Shown here in pieces: positions 1-8,467 of a DNA stretch of 64,000 bases. Origin of the DNA: Amycolatopsis taiwanensis DSM 45107 (GTDB lineage Bacteria; Actinomycetota; Actinomycetes; Mycobacteriales; Pseudonocardiaceae); NCBI RefSeq assembly GCF_000519205.1, contig NZ_JAFB01000036.1:1-64000 (forward strand), given 5' to 3'. The number at the start of each line of letters is the position of its first letter. Within the stretch, counting starts at the first letter, position 1. A program made the translations under genes and the position numbers. Below the pieces are notes generated by a model. The model searched no databases. It saw only the letters and a list, made by a program, of their open reading frames with translations, and was not told the DNA's origin.

Positions 1-189
1 ATAGCGTTGCGAGACCTGGGCCAGATCAGCGATGTCGGGCACCGGCCAGCCCTGGGCGGAGGCCAGCACGACCATCGCCCGCCGCAGACGCACCCGGTCT
101 TTCGCGGTCCGGTTGACCCGCTGCAACCGCTGTCCCTCAGCCATCGACAGCGGCCTCACAAACACTCCCGGTGGTCGAGCCACGATCAT
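1..189 (-). CDS. IS630-family transposase, N-terminal part (runs off the left edge)
   Basis: Reading leftwards from an ATG at 189, 63 codons stay open to the window edge. The product begins with an arginine-rich stretch followed by a helix-turn-helix region (about residues 37-62, containing VPDIADLAQVSQRY), which is the typical DNA-binding start of IS630/Tc1-type transposases. The DDE catalytic domain would lie outside the window, so I cannot tell whether the element is intact. The terminal inverted repeat should lie to the right of 189, but I could not fix it. The insertion borders the 472-1686 monooxygenase gene. The family assignment is from motif recognition. Confidence 0.6.
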   Translation of the reverse strand, partial: MIVARPPGVFVRPLSMAEGQRLQRVNRTAKDRVRLRRAMVVLASAQGWPVPDIADLAQVSQRY

Positions 190-431
190 CCTTCCCGGTC
201 CCGCCATCACGTTCGGGACCAGGATGGGACACCACTCCGGAAAGATCAATTACGACACCAACCAACATTGACGAGGCACTAGAAGCACAGGGCCCCGGCG
301 CGGTGCGGCAACACCGCTACCGGAGCCCTTCCTCGAAACCCATGCCCGCACGAGGCGAGCCCGGTCACGAGACGCAATCACAGGATAACCGGGTTCTCTC
401 CGCGGGATGGGTCGTGCCCATCGAGATCGCC

Positions 432-454
432 GCGCCGGCGCACCGCGCCGGCGC
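432..454. promoter_or_regulatory. Repeated 10-bp palindrome just upstream of the monooxygenase
   Basis: The palindrome GCGCCGGCGC occurs twice, at 432-441 and 445-454, separated by three bases. The second copy ends 17 bases before the ATG at 472, with a GAGGAGAG ribosome site between. The pair can form a hairpin in the mRNA leader or be a dimeric repressor site. No regulator gene for it is visible in the window. The rest of 190-471 shows no gene I can support. Confidence 0.35.
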
Positions 455-471
455 ACACCTGAGGAGAGAAC

Positions 472-1686
472 ATGTCCAGAAATCGCACCGCACTGGTGAT
501 CGGCGGCGGGATCGCCGGCCCCGTCGCCGCCACCGCCCTGGTCAAAGCGGGCATCGAAGCAACCGTCTACGAGGCGTATCCCGAGGAATCGAACGGTATC
601 GGCGGGGCGCTGGCCCTCGCCCCGAACGGCCTGGCCGCCCTCGGCATCGTCGGCGCCGACGACGCGGTTTGCTCCATCGCCAAACCGATCCGGCACATGG
701 CGATGTCGGTCGATGGCAAGAACCTGGGCCGGTTACCGGCGATCCCGGATCTGCCGCCGCTCCAGGCCGTCGACCGCGGCGACCTTCACCGGGTGCTGCG
801 AGCCCGCGCGCTTGCCGCCGGGGTGCGGTTCGAGTACGGCAAGCGACTGGTCGACGTCGACGACGGCCCGGCCGGCATCACCGCGCGGTTCGCCGACGGC
901 TCGGTCGCCGACGCTGACGTCCTGATCGGGGCCGACGGTGTTCGCTCCACCGTTCGTACTTTGATCGACCCGAACGCGCCTGGCCCCGGCTACACCGGCA
1001 TGCTCGGTTTCGAGGGCATTGCCGACACCACAATGGACATTGACCCGGATACGATGACCTCCGCTTTCGGCAAGCGCGCCTACTATCTGTACTGGGCGCA
1101 ACCGGGCGGCGGGATCAAGTGGGGTGCCAACCTGCCTTCGCGGAAGTACCTGTCGCTCACCGAGGCGCGGGCCGTTCCGGCCGAGGAGTGGCTGCGGACG
1201 TTGCGGGAAACCTACGCTGATGATGTCCCGGGCGCGGAACTCGCCGCGCGGACGACCACGGAAACGCTGCAGGTCACCGGGGCGCTGCACATCATGCCGC
1301 CGGTGCCGCACTGGTATCGCGGCCGGATGGTGCTGGTCGGCGACGCCGTGCACGCGCCGTCCAACAGCACCGGCCAGGGCGCCTCGCTGGCCATCGAGAG
1401 CGCCATCGAGTTGGCGCGCTGCCTGCGTGACCTGGCCGATCCGGCCTCGGCGTTCGCCGCGTACGAGAGGCTTCGCCGAGAGCGGGTGGAGAGGATCGCG
1501 GCGCGCGGAGCGAAGGTCAACCACGCCAAGACGCCGGGCCCGGTGGCGCGGAAGGCGATGTCGCTGCTGATGCCGGTCATGTTCAAGGCGATCAACGTCG
1601 AAAAGATGATCGGGCGGGAGCAGCGCTACACGATCGACTGGGACGCTCCCGTGACGGCCGCGACCACCGTCACACCGGCGGCGTAG
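472..1686 (+). CDS. FAD-dependent monooxygenase (PHBH/UbiH-like)
   Basis: The 404-residue product is a cytosolic class A flavoprotein monooxygenase, the group that uses NAD(P)H and O2 to hydroxylate aromatic or polyketide substrates. Residues 7-20 (ALVIGGGIAGPVAA) form the Rossmann GxGxxG for FAD. VLIGADGVRSTVR near 155 is the DG motif. LVGDAVHAPSNSTGQGASLAIESA near 290 is the GD motif that binds the FAD ribityl chain. A GAGGAGAG ribosome site precedes the ATG. It stands alone: an IS630 end lies upstream and a strong hairpin lies downstream. Its substrate cannot be read from sequence; antibiotic-modifying and aromatic-degrading members look alike. Confidence 0.88.
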   Translation: MSRNRTALVIGGGIAGPVAATALVKAGIEATVYEAYPEESNGIGGALALAPNGLAALGIVGADDAVCSIAKPIRHMAMSVDGKNLGRLPAIPDLPPLQAVDRGDLHRVLRARALAAGVRFEYGKRLVDVDDGPAGITARFADGSVADADVLIGADGVRSTVRTLIDPNAPGPGYTGMLGFEGIADTTMDIDPDTMTSAFGKRAYYLYWAQPGGGIKWGANLPSRKYLSLTEARAVPAEEWLRTLRETYADDVPGAELAARTTTETLQVTGALHIMPPVPHWYRGRMVLVGDAVHAPSNSTGQGASLAIESAIELARCLRDLADPASAFAAYERLRRERVERIAARGAKVNHAKTPGPVARKAMSLLMPVMFKAINVEKMIGREQRYTIDWDAPVTAATTVTPAA

Positions 1687-1702
1687 GCAGCCGTGTTTCA
1701 TC

Positions 1703-1746
1703 GGTGAGGACCTTCCGGCGAATTGTGCCGTCGGAAGGTCCTCACC
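1703..1746. terminator. Strong hairpin between convergent genes
   Basis: GGTGAGGACCTTCCG (1703-1717) pairs perfectly with its complement at 1732-1746 around a 14-base loop. It lies 17 bases after the monooxygenase stop and 20 bases from the end of the opposing amiS gene, so it can serve both strands. There is no T-run, as is usual for actinomycete hairpin terminators. Confidence 0.75.
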
Positions 1747-1765
1747 CGTCACCATCCGATGTGAA

Positions 1766-2410
1766 CTATGCGTACCCTCTCGTCACGTCGTCGCCGGCCG
1801 TCGAGCCGGCAGATGGAAGATGGGAGCGGCCGGCGGTCAGTGGCCAGAGCGCCACGAAGACCACGACTCCGAAGGCCGCCAGCACCACCGCGGTCAACAC
1901 GTTGGTCTGCCATACCCCCGCCAGGAGCAGAAACGCGGGAATCGCCCCGGTGACCCAGCCCTGGATCGCCGTGGCCCAGCCGGTATAGATGGTGAGCCGC
2001 TCGATCTTCAGCCCGAACAGCAGGAAGAACAGGAACCACAGGAACGACCAGTACAGCCAGATCACCCCGAAGGGAGGGTCGCCGAGGATGCGGAAGTTCG
2101 CGATGGAATAACCGATGGCCATGATCGAGACGAACAACGAGAACCAGCCGACACCGGTGGAGTCCAGTTCGGCCAGCAACCCTATGCCGACATAGAGATA
2201 AGTGAAGCCGAACAGGTAAATTCCCGAGGCGCCGAGAATCTTGGCGGGATCCCCACCCGCGGTGAAGATCAGATAGGTCGGTGTGATCACCTGGAGGGCG
2301 CCGACGAACAGATTGAACACGGCGCCGGCCTTGAAATCGATCTTCCCCAGGAGCATCACGCCGTTGAGGAAGAGCACCGCACCGACGAACAGGAGTCCCA
2401 CGGACGCCAT
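1766..2410 (-). CDS. amiS: AmiS/UreI-family amide or urea channel
   Basis: The 214-residue product is an integral membrane protein with about six or seven hydrophobic helices and the family features of AmiS/UreI (for example TPTYLIFTAGGDP and FGFTYLYVGIGL), proton-gated or passive channels for urea and short-chain amides. The start was set at 2410 because AGGAGG (2419-2424) lies eight bases upstream; the ATG at 2416 would be too close. It follows an fmdB-like gene by 29 bases on the same strand, the usual company of formamidase or amidase operons. No amidase gene is present here, so the channel may act with an enzyme encoded elsewhere. Confidence 0.85.
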   Translation of the reverse strand: MASVGLLFVGAVLFLNGVMLLGKIDFKAGAVFNLFVGALQVITPTYLIFTAGGDPAKILGASGIYLFGFTYLYVGIGLLAELDSTGVGWFSLFVSIMAIGYSIANFRILGDPPFGVIWLYWSFLWFLFFLLFGLKIERLTIYTGWATAIQGWVTGAIPAFLLLAGVWQTNVLTAVVLAAFGVVVFVALWPLTAGRSHLPSAGSTAGDDVTRGYA

Positions 2411-2439
2411 GACCATCACCTCCTAGCGTCGACGCCGGC

Positions 2440-2721
2440 TCACGTTCCTGGTTTCGGCAGGCGGGCGAGTGCCGGATGCGGCCGCCGTGCCGGCCCTCTG
2501 CCGGGTACTTCCGAAACGACTTCGGGCTCGTCGCGGGATTTCTCCGCGCGTTCGTGCGCGGCTCCCAGCTCCTTGGGCATCAGAAAGACATGGGGCGTGG
2601 TGAACACCCGGCGTGACGCCCCGCCGCATTCCGGACACAGCGACTCGGACGGTGCGCTGCCGAGGGGATGCCGTGTCTCGAATGGACCGCACTGTGCGCA
2701 GCAATATTCATACGTCGCCAT
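2440..2721 (-). CDS. fmdB: FmdB-family zinc-ribbon regulatory protein
   Basis: The 93-residue protein starts MATYEYCCAQCGPFE and has the FmdB/CxxC zinc ribbon: CCAQC near residues 7-11 and CPEC near 36-39. The rest is an acidic, low-complexity tail. FmdB proteins accompany formamidase genes and are thought to be regulatory. GGAGG five bases before the ATG at 2721 decides the start; frames running further upstream add non-conserved residues. Its partner amiS follows immediately. The expected formamidase gene fmdA is absent. Confidence 0.8.
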   Translation of the reverse strand: MATYEYCCAQCGPFETRHPLGSAPSESLCPECGGASRRVFTTPHVFLMPKELGAAHERAEKSRDEPEVVSEVPGRGPARRPHPALARLPKPGT

Positions 2722-2746
2722 CATCACCTCCAAACATGAGGGCATT

Positions 2747-2899
2747 TCACATGTATCGGGGTGAGTACTGATCCCTGAGCCTGAGTTGCTCGTCAAGGAT
2801 TATCTCAGCAGAAACCAGACGCCGTTGGATGTCAAGGGCGGCCAGAAATGCGCCGGGGAGTTGACGGTAGATATACGCGACTGTTGCAAGGTCTTGATG
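2747..2899 (-). other. Protein-like open stretch upstream of fmdB, possible gene remnant
   Basis: On the minus strand an open stretch of about 50 codons ends at 2747, 25 bases before fmdB. It reads like protein in its last part (for example YIYRQLPGAFLAALDIQRR) but has no convincing start, and upstream it runs into the aldolase gene in another frame. It could be the tail of a deleted gene of the amide operon, or chance. Nothing else is seen in 2722-3003. Confidence 0.2.
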
Positions 2900-3003
2900 T
2901 GCCGACGGTGGCGGCCCGGTCGCGGTCACGGCACGACCGGGCTTTCCGCACGTCACGTCACGAGGCAGGCCCCGCGCCATGGTGAGCGGGACCACGGGCA
3001 GGT

Positions 3004-3663
3004 TCAGCGCTGCCCGTAGCCCCGCAGCTTCTCCACCACATGCCTGATTTCGGCGGGCGGCAACAGGGTCGGGTTTCCGGCCGTCCGCGCGATCAGCCAC
3101 ACCTGGCACACCCACTCGAGCTGCTGCACCCGGTGGTAGGCCGCCTCGATCCCGTCGCCATAGGCGATGGTCCCGTGATTGGCCAGCAGACAGCCGCGAC
3201 GCTCGTCGAGCGCGGCGACCATCGCGTCGGCCAGCTCGGTCGTGCCGAAGGTCGCGTATTTCGCGACCCGCGCACTCGGACCGATCGAAGCCACCATGTA
3301 ATGGATCGGTGGCACTTCTTCGACCAAAGTAGACACTGCGGTGGCGTACACGGAATGCGTGTGCACCACCGCGTTGATCGGCTTGCCGTCGGGGTCCGCG
3401 GCCCTGCCGTAGACGGACAGGTGCATCGGCAGCTCGCTCGTCGGCTTCAGCTCACCGTCCACGATGGACCCGTCCAACGACACCACGGGTACGTCCTGTG
3501 TGCGCAGCGTCGCGTAGTCGACCCCGGTGGGTGTCACCGCCACCAGGTCACCCGAGCGCACCGAGATGTTGCCCGAGGTGCCCACGACCAGTCCGTCGGT
3601 CGTCATCCGTCGTGCGTACTCGCATACCGCGGCTCGTTGCTCCTCGAGGATCACAGTCGCCAC
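3004..3663 (-). CDS. Class II aldolase/adducin-family sugar-phosphate aldolase
   Basis: The product of about 219 residues belongs to the zinc-dependent class II aldolases (fuculose-1-phosphate or ribulose-5-phosphate epimerase type). Visible landmarks are the phosphate loop GTSGNIS (about 28-34), the catalytic Glu in TSELPMH (about 77), the zinc ligands in HTHSVY (101 and 103) and a third His in ANHGTI (about 165). Such enzymes cleave or decarboxylate short sugar phosphates, often giving dihydroxyacetone phosphate. It is the last gene of the leftward polyol operon and overlaps the kinase gene. The start is a GTG at 3663 (GAGGGGG just upstream) or 3654; both overlap the kinase stop. Confidence 0.85.
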   Translation of the reverse strand: MATVILEEQRAAVCEYARRMTTDGLVVGTSGNISVRSGDLVAVTPTGVDYATLRTQDVPVVSLDGSIVDGELKPTSELPMHLSVYGRAADPDGKPINAVVHTHSVYATAVSTLVEEVPPIHYMVASIGPSARVAKYATFGTTELADAMVAALDERRGCLLANHGTIAYGDGIEAAYHRVQQLEWVCQVWLIARTAGNPTLLPPAEIRHVVEKLRGYGQR

Positions 3664-5099
3664 AACCCCCTCGCCGCCGCGAGCGACGCCTGATAGTCGG
3701 CGTAACCTCCCTGGTAGAACTCCACATTCTCGGGAACGAACTCCACGGTGCGGGAGTTGCTCGCCCATACTTCCACGTCGAACGGCTCGCCGAGTGACTC
3801 CGCGGCCACCAGCACCGCACCGCGTGCGCCCACGCCGGGGTCGCTCGGAATCACGATCGGCCGGCCGAGCACGTCGGCGAAGATCTGCGTCCATTCGGCC
3901 GAGCGCACCCCGCCACCGCACGCGTACAGCCGGCCCGACAGCCCGGCCGCCTCCAAGCAATGCCGTGCCGCGTAAGCGATCGACTCACACAGCGCGCGCA
4001 CCAGATCCGCCCGGCCGTGCTCCAGGCTCAGGCCGGAGAACTGTGCCCGCGCGGCGGCATCCACGAACGGCGCTCGTTCGCCGGAGGCGGACAGGAACGG
4101 CAGCGCCCGCACGCCGTGCGCGCCCGGGACACTCTCGGCGAGCAGCGCGCCGATCTGCGGCACCTCGATGCCGAGCAGCCGGCACACCCAGTCGATGCTC
4201 GCGGTGCCGACCATCGCGGGCATCGCGTGCAGGAACTCGCCGATGGCCGGCGTGGACAGGAACATCCCTGCCGGCTCGCCGTCGGCGTTGAACTCCGCGT
4301 TGTCGGTGAGCACCTGGCAGGCCAGTGTGGTACCCGCGATCAGGATGCCGTCGCCGGGCTTGCGTACGCCTGCGCCGATCGCGCTCGCCACCAGGTCGAA
4401 CGGGCCGGCCGTGACCGGCAGCCCCTGCGGCAGGCCCAACAGCTCGGCGCCGTGCGCGTTGAGGTGGAACACCGACTTCGGCCGTGCCGGTTCGGCGAGC
4501 AGGCCGCGCCGGTGGGACAGTCCGCACGCCGCGATCGCCCGCTCGTCGTACTGCCTGGTGGCCGGATCGAGGAAGGGCAGTGACGCGTCCGACACGTCGA
4601 CGGTGATCTCACCCGTGAGCCGTTGTGTCACCGCGTCCACGCAGTACCCGGCGACAACCGCCCGGTCGAGCGACTCGGGTTCGTGCTCGTCAAGATAGGA
4701 CAGGATCGCGGCGGCGCAGCCCGGGAACATGCCGGAACCGGTGCGGCGGAACACTTCCCGCGTCACGCCATCCGCCTGCCACTTCGCCAGCAGGGCGTTC
4801 GCGCGCCCGTCGAGCCACGAGATGGCCGGACGGACGGCGCGGCCGTCTTCGTCGCGCAGCCACACGCCGTCGCCCTGGCCGGTCAGCGCGAGCGCGGTGA
4901 CCGGCCCGTCGATCGCGGCCGCGACCTCGCGCACGACGGTGGCCACGGTGCCGACGACCTGGTCGAGGTCCTGCTCCACCCGCCCGCCCGGCAGATGCCG
5001 GACCTCCGAGGGCGTGCTCGCCTCGGCGATGGACACGCCAGAGCGGTCGAAGACGACGGCCTTTGTCAGTGAGGTACCGATGTCGACGCCGATGATCAT
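3651..5099 (-). CDS. FGGY-family carbohydrate kinase, erythritol-kinase-like
   Basis: The 482-residue product has both FGGY actin-fold domains: an N-terminal MIIGVDIGTSLTKAVVF, the sugar-binding segment TGQGDGVWL near 93, GTTLACQ near 265, and the C-terminal ATP site ACGGGVRSAEWTQ near 408. From memory, the TGQGDG.WL segment resembles erythritol kinase EryA of Brucella, so an erythritol- or tetrulose-type substrate is my best guess. Its ATG overlaps the stop of the upstream dehydrogenase gene (ATGA), implying coupled translation. A second FGGY kinase at 12255 suggests that the island handles two substrates. Confidence 0.8.
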   Translation of the reverse strand: MIIGVDIGTSLTKAVVFDRSGVSIAEASTPSEVRHLPGGRVEQDLDQVVGTVATVVREVAAAIDGPVTALALTGQGDGVWLRDEDGRAVRPAISWLDGRANALLAKWQADGVTREVFRRTGSGMFPGCAAAILSYLDEHEPESLDRAVVAGYCVDAVTQRLTGEITVDVSDASLPFLDPATRQYDERAIAACGLSHRRGLLAEPARPKSVFHLNAHGAELLGLPQGLPVTAGPFDLVASAIGAGVRKPGDGILIAGTTLACQVLTDNAEFNADGEPAGMFLSTPAIGEFLHAMPAMVGTASIDWVCRLLGIEVPQIGALLAESVPGAHGVRALPFLSASGERAPFVDAAARAQFSGLSLEHGRADLVRALCESIAYAARHCLEAAGLSGRLYACGGGVRSAEWTQIFADVLGRPIVIPSDPGVGARGAVLVAAESLGEPFDVEVWASNSRTVEFVPENVEFYQGGYADYQASLAAARGLWRL

Positions 5100-6124
5100 T
5101 TCAGCACGTCCGGGTTCGCCACGTTCAGCAGCTTCTCACCCCGGGCGTAGCGGCCCACCTCGGCGGCGACGATCCGGGCCGCGCGTTCGGCCGTCTGCCG
5201 GCTGCATCCGGCCAGATGCGGTGTCGCGATCACGTTGGGCGCGTCACGCAGGGCCCAATCGGCGGGTGGTGGCTCGACGTCGTACACATCGAGCGCGAGC
5301 GCACCGAGCCGGCCACTGCGCAGCAGGTCGGCCAGGGGCGCGTAGTCGAGCAGCCCGCCGCGCGCCGAGTTGACCAGCACCGCGCCCTCCGGGAGCAGCG
5401 CGAGCTTCTCGGCGTTGATCAGGTGCCGGGTCTGCTCGGTGAGCCGCGCGTGCAGGCTGACCACGGGGCTACGGCGCAGCAGCTCGTCGAGCTCGACCAG
5501 CTCGGCGCCGTCGGCGGCGATCGCGGCCGGATCGGCGAACGGGTCCGCGACCAGGACCCGCGCACCGAAGGCCAGCAGCACCTTCGCGACCCTGGAGCCG
5601 ATCGCGCCGTAGCCGACCAGGCCGACCGTGGTCCCCTCGATCTCCAGCCCCGAGTTGGCGTAGGCGTAGTAGTCACCGCGCCACTGGCCGGCGAGCAGCT
5701 CCGACGAGGCGGTCGGGATCCGCCGCATGGCGGCCAGGATCAGGCCGACCGCGAACTCCGCGGCCGCGGCGGCGTTGCGTCCCGGCGCGAAGGTCACCGC
5801 GACCCCGGCATCGGTGGCCGCGGCCAGGTCCACGTTCACCGGGCCACCCCGCGAGACCGACACCATGCGCAACCCGGGAGCGGCGGCGAAGACCTTCTTG
5901 GTGAACGGCGCCATCTGCGTGACCGCGACCTCGGCCCCGCCCAGCGCCTCGATCACCTGCTCCTCGGTGCCGCTCGCCTCGTTGACCTCGGCGACGGGGC
6001 CGAACGGCTCGACGGGCCAGGGCAGTGACAGCTGGGTGAACTCGGCGTCGGCGACCTCGGCGCGCACCGCATCGATGAGCAGCCCGGTCCCGACGAACTC
6101 GTCTCCTGCAGCGAGTATCCGCAA
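5096..6124 (-). CDS. D-isomer-specific 2-hydroxyacid dehydrogenase
   Basis: The 342-residue product is an NAD(P)-dependent D-2-hydroxyacid dehydrogenase of the phosphoglycerate dehydrogenase type. It shows the nucleotide fold VGLVGYGAIGSRVAK near 155, the substrate Arg in VNSARGG, the Glu in DVYDVEPPP and the catalytic His in TPHLAG. It probably oxidises or reduces a sugar acid made in the same route. The TTG at 6124 (giving MRILAAGDEF, behind GAGAGGA) is preferred; a GTG at 6142 would add six residues. It lies 43 bases after the isomerase gene and overlaps the kinase gene by four. Confidence 0.85.
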   Translation of the reverse strand: MRILAAGDEFVGTGLLIDAVRAEVADAEFTQLSLPWPVEPFGPVAEVNEASGTEEQVIEALGGAEVAVTQMAPFTKKVFAAAPGLRMVSVSRGGPVNVDLAAATDAGVAVTFAPGRNAAAAAEFAVGLILAAMRRIPTASSELLAGQWRGDYYAYANSGLEIEGTTVGLVGYGAIGSRVAKVLLAFGARVLVADPFADPAAIAADGAELVELDELLRRSPVVSLHARLTEQTRHLINAEKLALLPEGAVLVNSARGGLLDYAPLADLLRSGRLGALALDVYDVEPPPADWALRDAPNVIATPHLAGCSRQTAERAARIVAAEVGRYARGEKLLNVANPDVLK

Positions 6125-6167
6125 CGTCTTTGTTCCTCTCACTGGTGCCTCAGTGGTGTTCGCGGCG

Positions 6168-6632
6168 TCAGCTCGCCGCGTGGACCTGCTCGTATTCGGT
6201 GATGCGCGCCACCTTGGCGGCACTGGCCGAGGCCGGGTCGAAGGTGTAGCCGAGCCATTCGGTGACGATCTTTTTCGCCAGCTCCGGGCCGATCACGCGC
6301 GAGCCGAACGTGATCACCTGGCAGTTGTTCGATTTGACCGAGCGCTCGGCGGAGTAGGAGTCGTGCGCCACGGCGGCCCGCACGCCGGGCACCTTGTTCG
6401 CCGAGATCGCCACGCCGATGCCGGTGCCGCACACCAGCACGCCGCGGTCGGCTTCGCCGTTCGCGATCTTTTCCGCGGCCGCGAGCCCCAGTACAGGGTA
6501 CGCACGGTCATCGCTGGGGTCCGCGACCCCGACGTCGATCACCTCGGACACCCGCTCGTCACCGGCGAGCAGGTCCCGGAGCTCGTTCTTGAGCAGCGCT
6601 CCCGCGTTGTCCGCGGCCACCACAACCCGCAT
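6168..6632 (-). CDS. RpiB/LacAB-family sugar-phosphate isomerase
   Basis: The 154-residue protein matches RpiB in length and motifs: MRVVVAADNAG with the phosphate/base site, the catalytic Cys68 in VLVCGTGIGVAISANK, and the HDSYSAERSVKSNN segment. RpiB relatives isomerise ribose 5-phosphate, or in mycobacterial polyol routes tetrulose 4-phosphates such as erythrulose 4-phosphate (the DerI/LerI/EryI type). Its ATG shares one base with the stop of the preceding dihydroxyacetone-kinase-like gene. That pairing, kinase then RpiB isomerase, is the arrangement described for D-threitol/L-threitol/erythritol use in Mycobacterium, so I infer erythrulose 4-phosphate to erythrose 4-phosphate. Confidence 0.85.
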   Translation of the reverse strand: MRVVVAADNAGALLKNELRDLLAGDERVSEVIDVGVADPSDDRAYPVLGLAAAEKIANGEADRGVLVCGTGIGVAISANKVPGVRAAVAHDSYSAERSVKSNNCQVITFGSRVIGPELAKKIVTEWLGYTFDPASASAAKVARITEYEQVHAAS

Positions 6633-8323
6633 CAGTTGCCTTCCCTTTCCGCAACTTCTCCCAAAACGTCGCCGATCGCCGTGACGATCAGCGCGAACGA
6701 TGTCGCACCGGGGTCGGCGTGCCCCCGGCTGCGCTGGGCCAGCCGCGCCGCCCGTCCCTTGGTGGGCAGCAGGTTCGCCGTCTCTTCCGCGGCGAGGGTC
6801 GCGGCCTGCGCGGCCTTGCGCCACGCGTCGGCGACGCCGGAGGCGGCCTGCTCGCGCAGCGCGGCCCGGAACGGTTCGATCGCGTCGAGCATGGTCTTGT
6901 CGCCCGGCTTGGCCTTGCCCAGTTCGACGAAAGCCCGGACCGCGTTGTCGACCGCGTCGGCGAGGGTTTCCGCGGTGATGTCGCCGCGCAGCCCCGCGCC
7001 GGTCTCCGCGAGCAGCACCCCATAGAGCGCACCGGACGCGCCTCCCGCCGCGTCCGCGAACGCGGTGCCGGCGGCCAGCAGAGAGTCCGCGATCGACTCG
7101 CCCTCGGCCCGGCGGGCCGCGGCCACGGCCGCCCGGATGCCACGGGTCATGCCGAGCCCGTGGTCGCCGTCTGCGGCCACCGCGTCGAGCCTGCCCAGCT
7201 CGGTCTCGTGCTCCTCGATGCTGTGCATCGCCGCGGTGAGTGCCCTGTCGACGAGTCCCGTCCCGGCGCCCTCGGGCCTGGCCAGCGCGTCGTCCACAGT
7301 GGACGACAGCGACACGGATCCGAGCGGGTGCCCGTCGCTGCGGTAGGCGGGGGAGGAGCACGGCGTGGCGTAGAGTTCGGCCAGCTCGTCGTCCAGCACC
7401 ATCACCGACAAGGACACTCCCGCCATGTCCAGCGAGGTGACGAACTCACCGACTTCGATGTGCACCGGGTTCAGCCCGGCACCGGCCAGACGCTCGTGCA
7501 CCCGCTTGTAGGTCACGAACATCTCTTCGTACTTGGTGCGGCCCAGCCCGTTGAGCAGCACCGCGACCCGGCCGTCCCCGCTCGGCAGCTCGGGCAGCAG
7601 CCCGTCCACCAACTCGTCGGCCAGCTCGACCGCGCCGAGGCGGCCCACCGTGCGTACCCCGGGCTCGCCGTGGATGCCAAGGCCCAGTTCCATCTCGGTG
7701 CCGGCGACGGTGAACAGCGGCTCGCCCGCGCCCGGCAGGGTGCAGCCGCCGAACGCCGCGCCGAACGTGCGCGTGTTCGCGTTCGCCTTCACCGCGGCCG
7801 CGTGGACGGCGTCGAGATCGTCGCCGCGCTCGGCGGCCGCACCGGCGATCCGGAAGACGAAGAAGTCGCCCGCGACGCCGCGCCGGCTCTCCGGCTTGTC
7901 CGCCGGGCCGCTGGCGATGTCGTCGGTGACCAGGATCGTGCGGTTTTCGATGCCCTCCGCCGCCAGCCGGCGTGCGGCGAGGCCGAAGTGGAGCACGTCG
8001 CCGGCGTAGTTGCCGTAGCCGAAGAGGACACCGGCGCCGCCGTCCGCCGCGCGGGCCGTGCGGTAGACCTGCTCCGCGCTCGGGCTCGTGAACACGTCGC
8101 CCACCACCGCGCCGGCGGCGAGACCAGGGCCGACGAGACCGGCGAAGGCCGGATAGTGCCCGCAGCCACCACCGATCACGACGGCGACCTTGCCCCGGCG
8201 CGGCACGTGGCGGCCGATCACGCCATAGGCATCGGGCACCTTGCGGACCTCGCGCCCGTACGCGGTGACGAACCCGTCGAGCCAGTCGCGTTTGAACGTT
8301 TCGGCGGTTCCCAGGACCGTCAT
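6632..8323 (-). CDS. Fused DhaK-DhaL dihydroxyacetone/erythrulose kinase
   Basis: The 563-residue enzyme is an ATP-dependent dihydroxyacetone-kinase homologue with both domains in one chain. DhaK occupies about 1-330, with GGGCGHYPAF near 51 and His218 in LGIHGEPG, the residue that binds the ketose covalently as a hemiaminal. DhaL follows, with DGDHGLGMTRG near 385 (Mg-ADP aspartates) and GGASGALYG. Relatives in Mycobacterium phosphorylate D- or L-erythrulose. Placement directly before the RpiB gene supports a tetrulose substrate over dihydroxyacetone. It lies 144 bases after the HAD gene, apparently in the same leftward operon. Confidence 0.88.
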   Translation of the reverse strand: MTVLGTAETFKRDWLDGFVTAYGREVRKVPDAYGVIGRHVPRRGKVAVVIGGGCGHYPAFAGLVGPGLAAGAVVGDVFTSPSAEQVYRTARAADGGAGVLFGYGNYAGDVLHFGLAARRLAAEGIENRTILVTDDIASGPADKPESRRGVAGDFFVFRIAGAAAERGDDLDAVHAAAVKANANTRTFGAAFGGCTLPGAGEPLFTVAGTEMELGLGIHGEPGVRTVGRLGAVELADELVDGLLPELPSGDGRVAVLLNGLGRTKYEEMFVTYKRVHERLAGAGLNPVHIEVGEFVTSLDMAGVSLSVMVLDDELAELYATPCSSPAYRSDGHPLGSVSLSSTVDDALARPEGAGTGLVDRALTAAMHSIEEHETELGRLDAVAADGDHGLGMTRGIRAAVAAARRAEGESIADSLLAAGTAFADAAGGASGALYGVLLAETGAGLRGDITAETLADAVDNAVRAFVELGKAKPGDKTMLDAIEPFRAALREQAASGVADAWRKAAQAATLAAEETANLLPTKGRAARLAQRSRGHADPGATSFALIVTAIGDVLGEVAEREGN

Positions 8324-8467
8324 GACCGCACCATCTCCAGTCTCACGCGGTTTTGCGCGCTACCGCGATCCCGTCCACGGGGCGCGAACTCCATGATCAA
8401 CTCCATTTTTCGATGCTGGGCGCCCCGCAGCCGGGCCGGTGGGCCTTCGGCCGAGCGCGCTCAGTGG

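Noticed and set aside
171-917. Open frames around 171-917 on both strands
   Set aside because: They overlap the monooxygenase start in other frames and give low-complexity Arg/Pro-rich translations.
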